NCBI RefSeq assembly: GCF_002893625.1
Contig: NZ_PKMZ01000002.1
Span: 1 to 64,000, forward strand
Origin: Mangrovicella endophytica
GTDB lineage: Bacteria; Pseudomonadota; Alphaproteobacteria; Rhizobiales; Rhizobiaceae
Length of the DNA stretch: 64,000 nt
Reading direction: 5' to 3'
The translations under genes were made by a program, and so were the position numbers. Numbering within the stretch: position 1 is the first letter of the stretch; each line of letters begins with the position of its first letter. A model generated the notes under the pieces. That model did not search any database. It worked only from the letters and a program-made list of their open reading frames with translations, and was not told the origin of the DNA. Positions 27,576 through 36,460 of the stretch are shown piece after piece.

Positions 27576-28120
27576 GGCGCTGCGGGTGCACCCGCTCCGG
27601 GGGTGGCAGGAGCCGGCGCGGCCGGGGCTGCAGCAGAGGCTGCAGCAGAGGCTGCAGCAGGGGCTGCGGGCGCGCCGGGTACCGCTGCTGCGGATGCCGC
27701 ACCGGTGTCTTCGAGGCCGACCAGACCGATCTTCAGGTAACCGGCGGCGCGCAGGAGGTTCATCACCGTCATCAGTTCGCGATAGGCGACGGCGCCGTCC
27801 GCGCGCAGGAAGATGCGCTGCTCGCGGTCGCCTTCGGTGCGCCCGTCGAGCGCGGTGGCGAGCGCGGCGCGGTCGATCGGGTTGTTGCCGAGCGAGAGGG
27901 TCAGGTCCTCCTTGACGGTCAGGAACAGCGGCTCGTCCGGGCGCTGCTGCGGTGCGGCGTTCGAGACGGGCAGGTCGACCGGTACGTCGACGGTCGAGAG
28001 GGGCGCGGCCACCATGAAGATGATGAGCAGCACCAGAACGACGTCGATGAAGGGCGTAACGTTGATGTCGGAGACTTCGCCCACGTCGTCGTCGCCGTGA
28101 TCTTTCAGGCTGATGGCCAT
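27572..28120 (-). CDS. exbD: Biopolymer transport protein ExbD
   Basis: A 182-residue component of the proton-driven ExbB-ExbD motor. It has a short cytosolic N-terminus, one transmembrane helix with the essential Asp (INVTPFIDVVLVLLIIFMV, about residues 20-38) and a periplasmic domain (PLFLTVKEDLTLSLGNNPI; IFLRADGAVAYRELMTVMNLLRAAGYLKIGLVG). The last 40 residues are an Ala/Pro-only tail not usual in ExbD, encoded in part by a 12-base tandem repeat. ATG 28120 was chosen for the MAISLKDHG start; the longer open frame upstream overlaps exbB. Confidence 0.95.
   Translation of the reverse strand: MAISLKDHGDDDVGEVSDINVTPFIDVVLVLLIIFMVAAPLSTVDVPVDLPVSNAAPQQRPDEPLFLTVKEDLTLSLGNNPIDRAALATALDGRTEGDREQRIFLRADGAVAYRELMTVMNLLRAAGYLKIGLVGLEDTGAASAAAVPGAPAAPAAASAAASAAAPAAPAPATPGAGAPAAP
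27626..27661. repeat. 12-bp tandem repeat in the exbD 3' end
   Basis: Three copies of GGCTGCAGCAGA, the last with one change, encode Ala/Ser-rich units of the ExbD tail. The unit length keeps the frame, so copy-number change by slippage would lengthen or shorten the tail without breaking the gene. Confidence 0.8.
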
Positions 28121-28124
28121 GAGA

Positions 28125-29468
28125 CTACTCCGCCGCCGCGCTGGCGAGATAGGCGTCGTGGTCCGCGCGCGCCTCGCCGGTCCGCAGGGCGCGCCTGTCG
28201 AGATCGCGCGAGAGGTGGCGCAGCACCTCGGCCGAGGCGTCGGCGAGGACGGCACGGTAGCCGGCGATCGCCCGCGAGAAGACGTTGTAGATGATGACGG
28301 CGGGAATAGCCGCGACGAGGCCGATGGCGGTCGCCAGCAGCGCCTCGGCGATGCCGGGCGCGACGACGGCAAGGTTGGTGGTGTTGGCCTGACTGATGCC
28401 GATGAAGGCGTTCATGATGCCCCAGACGGTGCCGAAGAGGCCGACAAAGGGCGCCGTCGAGCCGATGGTGGCGAGAAGGCCGGTGCCGCGCGCCATGCGC
28501 CGGCCCGCCCGGGCCTCGATGCGCTGCAGGGCGACCTGCGTGCGCTCCTTCACGCCGTCCGACGACAGGCTTGCCGAGCGCTCCACCTCCAGACGCGCGG
28601 CGGCGACGAAGGCGGCAACAGGCCCGCGTTTGGGCCAGCGTCCGCCGGAGCTTGCGACCGAATCGAGGCTCTCGGCGCGCTCCAGCCGCCGCACGGCGTT
28701 CTTGGCGCGTGTCTTGGCGTAGGCGAGCTCCAGCACCTTGGCGAGCCAGACGGTCCAGGTGACCAGCGAGGCGAAGGCGAGGCCGATCATCACGGATTTC
28801 ACGATCCAGTCGGCCGCCATGAACATGCCCCATGGGGACAGGTCGTGCGGCAGTGCGGCATTGCGGGTAGGGGCGGTCTCATCGCCGCCCTCGTCCAGCA
28901 TGATTCCGTCCTGCTGATCCGCCGGCGCGTCAGCCTCGGGCGTATCAGCCGAGCCTTCAGCGGTAGGCGCTGCAGAGGTCGCGTCCGGGCCGTCTGCGGA
29001 TGTGGCAGACGGCGAGGTCGCCGTCGAAGGGGTCGCCTCGGAAGGAATTGCGGCCGGAGAGTCGGATGCCGGTGTCGAGCTGCCTGTCGCAGTGGCGTTC
29101 GGCTCCGATGTAGCCGGTGCTACGGTCTGCGGCGCAGCCGGAGCCGAGGGGGATACGACGCGGGCACCGGTGCCTTCGGAGGCAGCGGATGGCATCGGCG
29201 CTGCAGGCGTTGCCGGCTGGACAGCGGGTGCCTGCGCTGGCACTGCCGGCGTGGCTGTGCCGGACGGCTGCTGATCCTGCGGCTGGGTGGGCGTCACGGG
29301 CGTTGCTGGCGCCGAGGGAGCCGCAGAGGGAGCTGCCGGCGGGGGCGCCACCTCCTGCGCACGGGCCTGCGGCACGGCAACCAGGGTCGCGATGGCGATC
29401 GCGGCCGTCACGCAGGCGCGGCGCCGCAGCTGCGGACGACGGAAAGTGCGGTGAGAGGAAGCGCTCAT
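28125..29468 (-). CDS. exbB: Biopolymer transport protein ExbB (MotA/TolQ/ExbB family)
   Basis: A 447-residue proton-channel subunit of the TonB motor. It has an N-terminal signal (RACVTAAIAIATLVAVPQARAQ), then a roughly 150-residue Ala/Pro/Thr/Ser-rich periplasmic extension. The first membrane helix (WIVKSVMIGLAFASLVTWTVWLAKVLE) and the conserved two-helix core (LLATIGSTAPFVGLFGTVWGIMNAF; IAEALLATAIGLVAAIPAVIIYNVF) follow. The extension makes it longer than the enteric protein, as is common in rhizobia-like bacteria. ATG 29468 was chosen because it gives the signal peptide. It lies four bases before exbD and about 310 bases after the Irr-like box. Confidence 0.93.
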   Translation of the reverse strand: MSASSHRTFRRPQLRRRACVTAAIAIATLVAVPQARAQEVAPPPAAPSAAPSAPATPVTPTQPQDQQPSGTATPAVPAQAPAVQPATPAAPMPSAASEGTGARVVSPSAPAAPQTVAPATSEPNATATGSSTPASDSPAAIPSEATPSTATSPSATSADGPDATSAAPTAEGSADTPEADAPADQQDGIMLDEGGDETAPTRNAALPHDLSPWGMFMAADWIVKSVMIGLAFASLVTWTVWLAKVLELAYAKTRAKNAVRRLERAESLDSVASSGGRWPKRGPVAAFVAAARLEVERSASLSSDGVKERTQVALQRIEARAGRRMARGTGLLATIGSTAPFVGLFGTVWGIMNAFIGISQANTTNLAVVAPGIAEALLATAIGLVAAIPAVIIYNVFSRAIAGYRAVLADASAEVLRHLSRDLDRRALRTGEARADHDAYLASAAAE

Positions 29469-30187
29469 CGGGTGGTTCTTTCGTGCGGAATGGCATGTCG
29501 CGCCGCCGGGCCGACGCTTGGCGCAAGGCCGCAGGCTCGGCTGATAGCGGGCGCCGGCATGTCGATGCTGATGATCGGCGCCGCCGCCGAGAGGCTGCCG
29601 TGCTTGGCGAGGCGGGGGTGGCGGCGTGTCATGATCGAGGCTGACCGGTTCCTGGCGGTCGCCAGCCACGCTGGCGGCGAGACGATGCCGAGCGCGGCGG
29701 CGTTCAGATGATGGCGCGTTGGAAAACCATAATGCGACGCGAGTCAACATCAATACTGTCGGCTCGAACAGTGACTTAGAATACTTCTAGGTTAGCTGTG
29801 GAGGGTTTCAGGCTGCTCGCGTCATATCGGGCCCTCATGCGACCGATCGATAACAAAAATACTGAAGTCATTATTGAGCGGTGTTCCACCTTCGGGATTG
29901 TAGAGGTTGTGTTTATCTGGATTATGCTTCTGCAATGATGCGGGGTGCAGTCTGTAACACTGCCGCGGAGAGGGAGTCTCTGCCTGACCTATCCTTCGAA
30001 GATATTGTTGAATGGAGTAATCATCTTTCCAGATGCAGTCCTGCATCGTGAGTGGCAGGACGAAATTTCACCGGGCTCGGCCGACGCGACATTCCACGGC
30101 GCATCGGCGCCTCTGCCGGTGCGCTTGCCGCGCTACGCCGGGTGGGGCAGATCAACCACCGCCGTTTCAGCCTGGAGAGTCGCAACG
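29469..30187. other. Divergent promoter region between exbB and choline-sulfatase, with an AT-rich pocket
   Basis: About 720 bases without a supported gene. The part from about 29745 to 30010 is clearly poorer in G+C than the rest of the window and holds the Irr-like box. A 74-codon minus-strand frame at 29822-30046 has no recognisable features and I do not call it. Promoters for both flanking genes should be here. Confidence 0.5.
29775..29791. promoter_or_regulatory. Irr-type iron control element (ICE-like box)
   Basis: CTTAGAATACTTCTAGG closely matches the Irr box TTTAGAA-N3-TTCTAAA described in Rhizobiales; the inner TAGAA-TAC-TTCTA is a perfect palindrome. It lies upstream of exbB-exbD-tonB, whose products serve iron and haem uptake, which fits heme-status control by Irr. 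The distance to the exbB start is about 310 bases, so a long leader would be implied. Confidence 0.6.
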
Positions 30188-31702
30188 ATGCGCCGACCAA
30201 ACATTCTCGTCATCATGGTCGACCAGCTGAACGGGACACTGTTTCCGGACGGGCCGGCCGATTTCCTGCACGCGCCGAACCTGAAGGCTCTGGCAGCGCG
30301 CTCCAAGCGCTTCGTCAACAGCTATACGGCGAGCCCGCTCTGTGCGCCGGCGCGCGCAGCGTTCATGTCGGGGCAGCTGCCCGGGCGAACCGGCGTGTAC
30401 GACAACGCCGCGGAGTTCGCCTCCTCGATCCCGACCTTTGCCCATCATCTGCGCCGCGCCGGCTACCAGACGGCGCTGTCCGGCAAGATGCACTTCGTGG
30501 GGCCGGACCAACTGCACGGCTTCGAGGAGCGGCTGACCACGGACGTCTACCCCGCCGACTTCGGCTGGACGCCGGACTATCGCAAGCCCGGCGAGCGGAT
30601 CGACTGGTGGTACCACAATATGGGCTCGGTCACGGGTGCGGGGGTCGCCGAGATCACCAACCAGCTCGAATATGACGACGAGGTCGCGTACCACGCCTGC
30701 CGCAAGCTCTATGATCTCGGCCGCGGCCACGACCAGCGTCCGTTCTGCCTGACGGTGAGCTTCACCCACCCGCACGACCCCTATGTCGCGCGCCGCAAGT
30801 ACTGGGACCTCTACGAGGAATGCGAGCACCTCGCGCCGCGCGTGCCGCCGATCCCGTTCGACGAGCAGGACCCGCACTCCCAGCGGCTGATGCTGGCGAG
30901 CGACGTCGACAAGTTCAGCATCACCGACGAGGACGTCCGGCGCTCGCGCCGCGCCTATTTCGCCAACATTTCCTATGTCGATGCCAAGATCGGCGAGATC
31001 CTCGACGTGCTTGCCGCCTGCCGGCTCGCCGAGGACACGGCGATCCTGTTCCTGTCGGACCATGGCGACATGCTGGGCGAGCGCGGCATGTGGTTCAAGA
31101 TGAGCTTCTTCGAGGGCTCGGCCCGGGTGCCGCTGATGGTCGCGGCGCCGGGCATGAGCCCTGAGCGGGTGGATGCGCCGGTCTCGACCCTCGACGTCCT
31201 GCCGACGCTGGCGGAACTCGCCGGCATCGACATCTCCGAGATCGCGCCCTGGACCGACGGGATCTCGCTGACCGAAACCGTTGCGAATGGGCGGCGCCGC
31301 GAACCGGTGCCGATGGAGTATGCGGCGGAGGGCTCCTATGCGCCGATGGTCTCGCTGCGCGGCGAGCGCTTCAAGCTGAACCTCTGCGACCTCGATCCGC
31401 CGCAGCTCTTCGACCTCGTCGCCGATCCTGACGAGCTGACGAACCTGGCTGGCGATCCGGCCTATGCCGAGCCCGAGACGATGCTTGGCGAGGCAGCCGC
31501 GGCGCGGTGGGACCTGACGGCCTATGACGCGGCCGTGCGCGAGAGCCAGGCGCGCCGGCACATCACCTACGAGGCGCTGCGCAACGGTGCCTATTACCCA
31601 TGGGACTACCAGCCGCTGCAGAAGGCCTCCGAGCGCTACATGCGCAACCACATGGACCTGAACATTCTCGAGGAGGCGCAGCGTTTTCCGCGCGGCGAGT
31701 AG
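30188..31702 (+). CDS. betC: Choline-sulfatase
   Basis: Hydrolyses choline-O-sulfate to choline and sulfate in the cytosol, feeding choline to betaine synthesis or catabolism. The 504 residues show the sulfatase core: NILVIMVDQLNG (metal-binding Asp), the modified-Cys motif C-A-P-A-R at residue 52 (the Cys matured to formylglycine), SGKMHFVGPDQL, FLSDHGDMLGERGMW, and the choline-sulfatase-specific C-terminus HITYEALRNGAYYPWDYQ. ATG 30188 was chosen at the homology boundary; the frame is open upstream but unrelated. It lies 250 bases before a Ugp-like transporter, and no betI-type repressor is adjacent. Confidence 0.95.
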   Translation: MRRPNILVIMVDQLNGTLFPDGPADFLHAPNLKALAARSKRFVNSYTASPLCAPARAAFMSGQLPGRTGVYDNAAEFASSIPTFAHHLRRAGYQTALSGKMHFVGPDQLHGFEERLTTDVYPADFGWTPDYRKPGERIDWWYHNMGSVTGAGVAEITNQLEYDDEVAYHACRKLYDLGRGHDQRPFCLTVSFTHPHDPYVARRKYWDLYEECEHLAPRVPPIPFDEQDPHSQRLMLASDVDKFSITDEDVRRSRRAYFANISYVDAKIGEILDVLAACRLAEDTAILFLSDHGDMLGERGMWFKMSFFEGSARVPLMVAAPGMSPERVDAPVSTLDVLPTLAELAGIDISEIAPWTDGISLTETVANGRRREPVPMEYAAEGSYAPMVSLRGERFKLNLCDLDPPQLFDLVADPDELTNLAGDPAYAEPETMLGEAAAARWDLTAYDAAVRESQARRHITYEALRNGAYYPWDYQPLQKASERYMRNHMDLNILEEAQRFPRGE

Positions 31703-31953
31703 GGCTGGCGCCGCGTCAGCCGCGGCCGAGCAAGGCTGCACCTCGGCGCTGAGGCGCTACCCGTCTGCCGGGTGCCTGGTTGCGCGGTTGCACCCACTGC
31801 ACCCTGTGGGCCGCGCCGATTTCCATGTCGAAACGGCCCCCTGGTCTGTCACCAAACCTTCACCACTCTGTCGCGCAACCGACTTGGCGCGCGCTTAGCA
31901 AGCGGGGCGCGCGGCTGCCGCGCTCTGTGCCAACGATGGTGAGGACACCGGCA

Positions 31954-33276
31954 ATGAAAAAGACGTGGCTCTCCGCCGCCATGGCCGCGACCGCTCTGGT
32001 CGCTGCGAGCGGCGACGCGTTCGCGGTCACCCAGATCCAGTGGTGGCACTCCATGGGCGGCGCCAACGGCAAGAAGCTCGAAGAGATTGCCGACAAGTTC
32101 AATAAGTCGCAGGGCGACTACGAGATCGTCGCCGTCAACAAGGGCGCCTACCCCGAGTCGATGACGGCGGCCATCGCAGCGTTCCGCGCGGGCCAGCAGC
32201 CGGACATCCTGCAGGTCTTCGAGGTCGGGACCGGCACCTTCATGGCCGCCAAGCAGGCGATCTATCCGGTGCAGGAGCTGATGAAGGACCAGGGCGAGAG
32301 CTTCAACGCCGAGGACTATCTCCCGACCGTCACTGGCTACTACCAGACCGGCGACGGCGAACTGCTGAGCTTTCCGTTCAACTCCTCGACGCCGATCCTC
32401 TATTACAACAAGGACGCCTTCAAGAAGGCCGGCCTCGACCCTGAGACGGCGCCGAAGACCTGGGACGAACTGGCGGCCGACGCCAAGAAGATCGTCGACA
32501 GCGGTGCGGCGAAGTGCGGCCTGACGAGCACGTGGCCCTCCTGGATGCATGTCGAGAACCTGTCGGCGTGGAACGGCAAGAAGCTCGCCACCCAGCAGAA
32601 CGGCATGGCCGGCACCGATGCGCAGTTCGTCTTCGCGGACGAAGGTCTCGTCCCCCGCCACTGGGCGAACCTCGTGGAGTGGCAGAAGACCGGTGCGTAC
32701 CAGTATCGCGGCCGTGGCTCCGATTCGACGCCGAGCTTCACATCCGGCGACTGCGCGATGACGATCGAATCCTCGGCCGGCCGCGCCAACATCCTCAACA
32801 CCTCCAAGTTCGGTGTCGGCTTCGGCATGATGCCCTATTACGACGACGTGGAGGGCGCGCCGCAGAACTCGATCATCGGCGGCGCCTCGCTGTGGGTGAT
32901 GCGCGGCAAGCCGGACGACCACTACAAGGGCGTCGCCAAGTTCTTCTCCTTCCTGTCGCAGCCGGAGATCCAGGCCGAGTGGCATCAGTTCACCGGCTAC
33001 CTGCCGATCACCAAGGCGGCCTATGAGCTGTCGAAGAGCCAGGGCTACTACGAGAAGAACCCAGGCTCTGAGATCGCCATCAAGGAGATCAACCTGAACG
33101 CGCCGACCGACTATTCGAAGGGCCTGCGCTTCGGCAATTTCGTGCAGATCCGCCAGATGTTCGAGGAGCAGCTGGAAGCGGCACTCGGTGGCAAGAAGTC
33201 GGCCGAGCAGGCGGCGAAGGACGCACAGGACACCGGCAATCAGATGCTGCGCGAGTTCGAGGCGCAGCAGCAGTAA
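31954..33276 (+). CDS. ugpB: ABC transporter substrate-binding protein, UgpB family
   Basis: A 440-residue periplasmic binding protein with the cleavable signal MKKTWLSAAMAATALVAASGDAFA. The mature start TQIQWWHSMGGANG, then PDILQVFEVGTGTFMAAKQAIYPVQELM and TIESSAGRANI, are characteristic of sn-glycerol-3-phosphate/glycerophosphodiester binders. It is the first gene of a four-gene importer. With choline-sulfatase just upstream, the natural cargo may be a choline ester such as glycerophosphocholine; this is inferred. A 78-base gap with GC-rich stems before ugpA may let the binding protein be made in excess. Confidence 0.92.
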   Translation: MKKTWLSAAMAATALVAASGDAFAVTQIQWWHSMGGANGKKLEEIADKFNKSQGDYEIVAVNKGAYPESMTAAIAAFRAGQQPDILQVFEVGTGTFMAAKQAIYPVQELMKDQGESFNAEDYLPTVTGYYQTGDGELLSFPFNSSTPILYYNKDAFKKAGLDPETAPKTWDELAADAKKIVDSGAAKCGLTSTWPSWMHVENLSAWNGKKLATQQNGMAGTDAQFVFADEGLVPRHWANLVEWQKTGAYQYRGRGSDSTPSFTSGDCAMTIESSAGRANILNTSKFGVGFGMMPYYDDVEGAPQNSIIGGASLWVMRGKPDDHYKGVAKFFSFLSQPEIQAEWHQFTGYLPITKAAYELSKSQGYYEKNPGSEIAIKEINLNAPTDYSKGLRFGNFVQIRQMFEEQLEAALGGKKSAEQAAKDAQDTGNQMLREFEAQQQ

Positions 33277-33354
33277 GCCCAGCGCCCACCGCTCCTGCGG
33301 CCTCGCGCCTGATCGCGCGGGGCCGTTCCACATCCTCGCGGACAGTCGATCACA

Positions 33355-34239
33355 ATGGCGGAAAAGCGCGTCGTCTTCAGCGGCTGGGGCTTCCCGGCGC
33401 TGCTGCTCCTGCCGCAGCTCGCGATCACCTTTATCTTCTTCATATTGCCGGCGGCGCAAGCGGTGCGCCAGTCGTTCTTCCGCGCCGATGCCTTCGGGTT
33501 CGGCGAGCGCTTCGTCGGGCTCGCCAACTACACCAGCCTTCTTGCGTCCGCCGACTACCTCCAGTCCTTCGTCACCACCCTGATCTTCTCTCTCGCGGTC
33601 ACCGTGCTGACGCTGGTAATCTCGCTGGCCTTCGCCGCCGCGGTCGATCGGCTGATCCGCACCTCCGGCCTCTACACCGCGCTGATGATCTGGCCCTATG
33701 CGATTGCCCCAGCGATCGCGGGCGTGCTGTGGTGGTTCATGTTCGATCCCTCGATCGGGATCGTGGCCTACTGGCTGCGCGTTGGCGGCCTATCCTGGAA
33801 CCATCTCCTTGACGGAACGGATGCGCTGATCCTGGTGATCGTCGCCTCCGCATGGCGGCAGGTCTCCTACAACTTCATCTTCTTCCTCGCCGGTCTGCAG
33901 TCGATCCCCCGCTCGCTGCACGAGGCGGCGGCCATCGACGGGGCAGGGCCGGTGAAGCGCTTCTTCACGATCGTGCTGCCGCTACTCTCGCCGACGCTGT
34001 TCTTCCTGATCGTGATCGACGTCGTCTACGCCTTCTTCGATACGTTCGGCGTCATCGATGCCACCACGGCGGGCGGACCCGGACAGGCCACGACGACGCT
34101 CGTCTACAAGGCCTATGCCGACGGTTTCCTCAGCCAGAACTTCGGCTCGTCGGCCGCGCAGTCGGTGATTCTCACACTCGTCGTCGTCGCGCTGACGGTC
34201 GTCCAGTTCCGCTTCATCGAGCGGCGCGTGCATTACTGA
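33355..34239 (+). CDS. ugpA: ABC transporter permease, UgpA family
   Basis: A 294-residue inner-membrane permease with about six hydrophobic segments, the first ALLLLPQLAITFIFFILPAAQAV. The loop contacting the ATPase is SLHEAAAIDGAGPVKRFFTIVLPLLSP (EAA motif, about residues 188-212). QSFFRADAFGFGERFVGLANY near the start is typical of UgpA. It pairs with UgpE to form the channel of the importer. Confidence 0.93.
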   Translation: MAEKRVVFSGWGFPALLLLPQLAITFIFFILPAAQAVRQSFFRADAFGFGERFVGLANYTSLLASADYLQSFVTTLIFSLAVTVLTLVISLAFAAAVDRLIRTSGLYTALMIWPYAIAPAIAGVLWWFMFDPSIGIVAYWLRVGGLSWNHLLDGTDALILVIVASAWRQVSYNFIFFLAGLQSIPRSLHEAAAIDGAGPVKRFFTIVLPLLSPTLFFLIVIDVVYAFFDTFGVIDATTAGGPGQATTTLVYKAYADGFLSQNFGSSAAQSVILTLVVVALTVVQFRFIERRVHY

Positions 34240-34246
34240 GGCGGTG

Positions 34247-35095
34247 ATGGTCGAAAATCGTCCCTGGCTAAGCGTGGCGACGCATGTCGTCCTCATCATC
34301 GGCCTCGTCATCGTGCTCTTCCCCATCTGGGTCGCCTTCGTGGCCTCGACGCACCCGGCGGACCGGTTCGTGTCCGGCGTCGTTCCGCTGCTGCCCGGCA
34401 CGCATCTCATCGGCAATTATGCGGCCGTCCTCGGCGAGGGCGCCCGGCAGAACGGTCTGCCGCCGGTCGGCCCGATGCTGGTCAATAGCCTGGTCATGGC
34501 GCTCGGCATCGCGCTGGGAAAGATCGCGATCTCGCTGATCTCGGCCTTTGCGATCGTCTACTTCCGGTTTCCGTTCCGAAAGATCGCCTTCTGGATCATC
34601 TTCCTGACGCTGATGCTGCCGGTGGAAGTGCGCATCGTGCCGACCTATCAGGTGATCGCCAATCTCGGCATGCTGAACTCCTATGTCGGCCTGACCGTGC
34701 CGCTGATCGCCAGCGCGACGGCGACCTTCCTTTACCGCCAGTTCTTCCTGACCATTCCGGACGAACTGGCGGAGGCGGCGCGCATCGACGGCGCGGGACC
34801 CTGGAAGTTCCTGAAGGACATCGTCATTCCGCTGTCGCGCACGTCGACCGCCGCGCTGTTCGTGATCCTCTTCATCTATGGCTGGAACCAGTATCTGTGG
34901 CCGCTGCTGGTGACCACCGACCCCGACTACTACACCGTCGTCATGGGCATTCAGCGCGCCGCCCGTGCGACGGATCAGGAGCCGTTGTGGAACCTCGTCA
35001 TGGCGGTCGCCATGCTGGCCCTGCTGCCGCCCGTCATCGTGGTGCTCGCCATGCAGAAGCTGTTCGTGCGCGGCCTCGTCGAGACGGAGAAGTGA
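34247..35095 (+). CDS. ugpE: ABC transporter permease, UgpE family
   Basis: A 282-residue inner-membrane permease with six hydrophobic segments and the EAA loop [27 protein letters not shown]. The ATG at 34247 follows GAGG; a GTG three bases earlier is also possible. It begins a few bases after the ugpA stop and ends one base before the ugpC ATG, so the genes are co-transcribed and probably translationally coupled. Confidence 0.93.
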   Translation: MVENRPWLSVATHVVLIIGLVIVLFPIWVAFVASTHPADRFVSGVVPLLPGTHLIGNYAAVLGEGARQNGLPPVGPMLVNSLVMALGIALGKIAISLISAFAIVYFRFPFRKIAFWIIFLTLMLPVEVRIVPTYQVIANLGMLNSYVGLTVPLIASATATFLYRQFFLTIPDELAEAARIDGAGPWKFLKDIVIPLSRTSTAALFVILFIYGWNQYLWPLLVTTDPDYYTVVMGIQRAARATDQEPLWNLVMAVAMLALLPPVIVVLAMQKLFVRGLVETEK

Positions 35096-35096
35096 G

Positions 35097-36164
35097 ATGG
35101 CGGCGATCGAGCTGAGAGACGTCCGTAAGGTGTATCCCGGCGGCGTCGAGGCGGTGAAGGGCGTGTCGCTCGACATCGCCGATGGGGAGTTCCTGGTTCT
35201 GGTCGGCCCGTCCGGCTGCGGCAAGTCCACCCTGCTGCGCATGGTGGCGGGGCTCGAGACGATCAGCGCCGGCATGGCGTCGATCGGCGGGCGGGTGGTC
35301 AACACGCTGGAGCCGGCTGACCGCGACATCGCCATGGTGTTTCAGAACTACGCGCTCTACCCTCACATGTCGGTGCGCCAGAACCTCCAATACGGTCTGA
35401 AGAACCGGAAGATGGAGAAGGCGGAGATCGCCCGCCGCGTCGCCGAGGCGGCGGAGATCCTGCAGATCGCGCCGTTCCTGGACCGCAAGCCCAGGCAGTT
35501 GTCCGGCGGGCAGCGTCAGCGCGTCGCGATGGGTCGGGCGATCGTGCGCGAGCCCTCCGCCTTTCTGTTCGACGAGCCGCTGTCGAACCTCGATGCCAAG
35601 CTGCGCGTCCAGATGCGCGGCGAGATCCGCCGCCTGCAGCGCACGCTCGGCACCACCAGCCTGTACGTGACGCACGATCAGCTGGAGGCGATGACGCTGG
35701 CGGACCGGCTTGTGGTCCTGAATGGCGGACTGGTCGAGCAGGTGGGCACGCCGATGGAGCTCTACGAGCGGCCGGCCAGCGTCTTCGTCGCGAGCTTCAT
35801 CGGCTCTCCGTCCATGAACCTCATCGGCATCGGGAGCGGTGCCATCGAGGGGCTGACGGGTCTTGGAACAATGCCGGGCGTGCCTGCCGGGCGGCCATTC
35901 ACGCTTGGCGTGCGGCCGGAGCATCTCGACGTGACCGAGGGCGAATCGACCGCCGGCGAGGTGACCCTCCTGCTGACCGTCACCAATGTGGAGGTCGTCG
36001 GTGCCGAGAGCTTCGTCTACGGCCGCCTTGGCGGCACTGGCCCGGACGTCGCCGTGCGCGTGTCCGGCTATAGCCGGCTCGAACCGGGCGTGACGCTGCG
36101 GGCGCGGGCGCGGCCAGGGGCGCTGCACGCCTTCGACGCCTCCACGGGGCGTCGCTTGACCTGA
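35097..36164 (+). CDS. ugpC: ABC transporter ATP-binding protein, UgpC family
   Basis: A 355-residue ATPase of the sugar/glycerol-phosphate (CUT1) group. Walker [10 protein letters not shown] (about residues 36-44), Q-loop [13 protein letters not shown], signature [16 protein letters not shown] (about 134), Walker [17 protein letters not shown] and H-loop [14 protein letters not shown] are intact. The C-terminal regulatory OB-type domain ([10 protein letters not shown]) is present. The start follows the ugpE stop by one base (TGA-G-ATG). It completes the transporter. Confidence 0.95.
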   Translation: MAAIELRDVRKVYPGGVEAVKGVSLDIADGEFLVLVGPSGCGKSTLLRMVAGLETISAGMASIGGRVVNTLEPADRDIAMVFQNYALYPHMSVRQNLQYGLKNRKMEKAEIARRVAEAAEILQIAPFLDRKPRQLSGGQRQRVAMGRAIVREPSAFLFDEPLSNLDAKLRVQMRGEIRRLQRTLGTTSLYVTHDQLEAMTLADRLVVLNGGLVEQVGTPMELYERPASVFVASFIGSPSMNLIGIGSGAIEGLTGLGTMPGVPAGRPFTLGVRPEHLDVTEGESTAGEVTLLLTVTNVEVVGAESFVYGRLGGTGPDVAVRVSGYSRLEPGVTLRARARPGALHAFDASTGRRLT

Positions 36165-36233
36165 CGTTTACGATCACGCGCTGCGCAGCTTGCCGCGGCA
36201 TCAAGCGCCGCATATTATCTTCGGATAAGACGC

Positions 36234-36420
36234 ATGCGGGAGAGACCGGCTTTGCCGGCGCCGAAGGAGCAACCGCCCCGGAAACTCTCAGGCAAAAGGA
36301 CCGCAGCGTTCAAGCGATTCCGGAGAGTGGCGGCCGGTGGCCACCCGCCGAAGGAGAAAGCGTGACGGGAATTCATCCCGGCTCGTGAAGCTCTCAGGCT
36401 CATGACGGAAGGGGCACAAG
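36234..36420 (+). promoter_or_regulatory. Tandem glycine riboswitch
   Basis: Two glycine aptamers in series upstream of a DadA-like oxidoreductase. Aptamer I (about 36236-36309) shows GCCGAAGGAGCAA and GGAAACTCTCAGGCAAAAGGACCG. Aptamer II (about 36316-36417) shows GGAGAGTGGC, CCGCCGAAGGAGAAAGC and AGCTCTCAGGCTCATGACGGAAGGG. These are the conserved core blocks of the class. The gene start is about 40 bases further on, and no obvious terminator lies between, so glycine probably turns on translation or transcription of the downstream oxidoreductase. Confidence 0.93.
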
Positions 36421-36460
36421 CGACAGGCCTGCCGCGAGCGGCACGCCGGAAGGATGCTTT

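Noticed and set aside
29822-30046. A 74-codon minus-strand gene in the AT-rich pocket
   Set aside because: No ribosome site, no recognisable domain and a position inside a divergent promoter region; recorded only as an observation.
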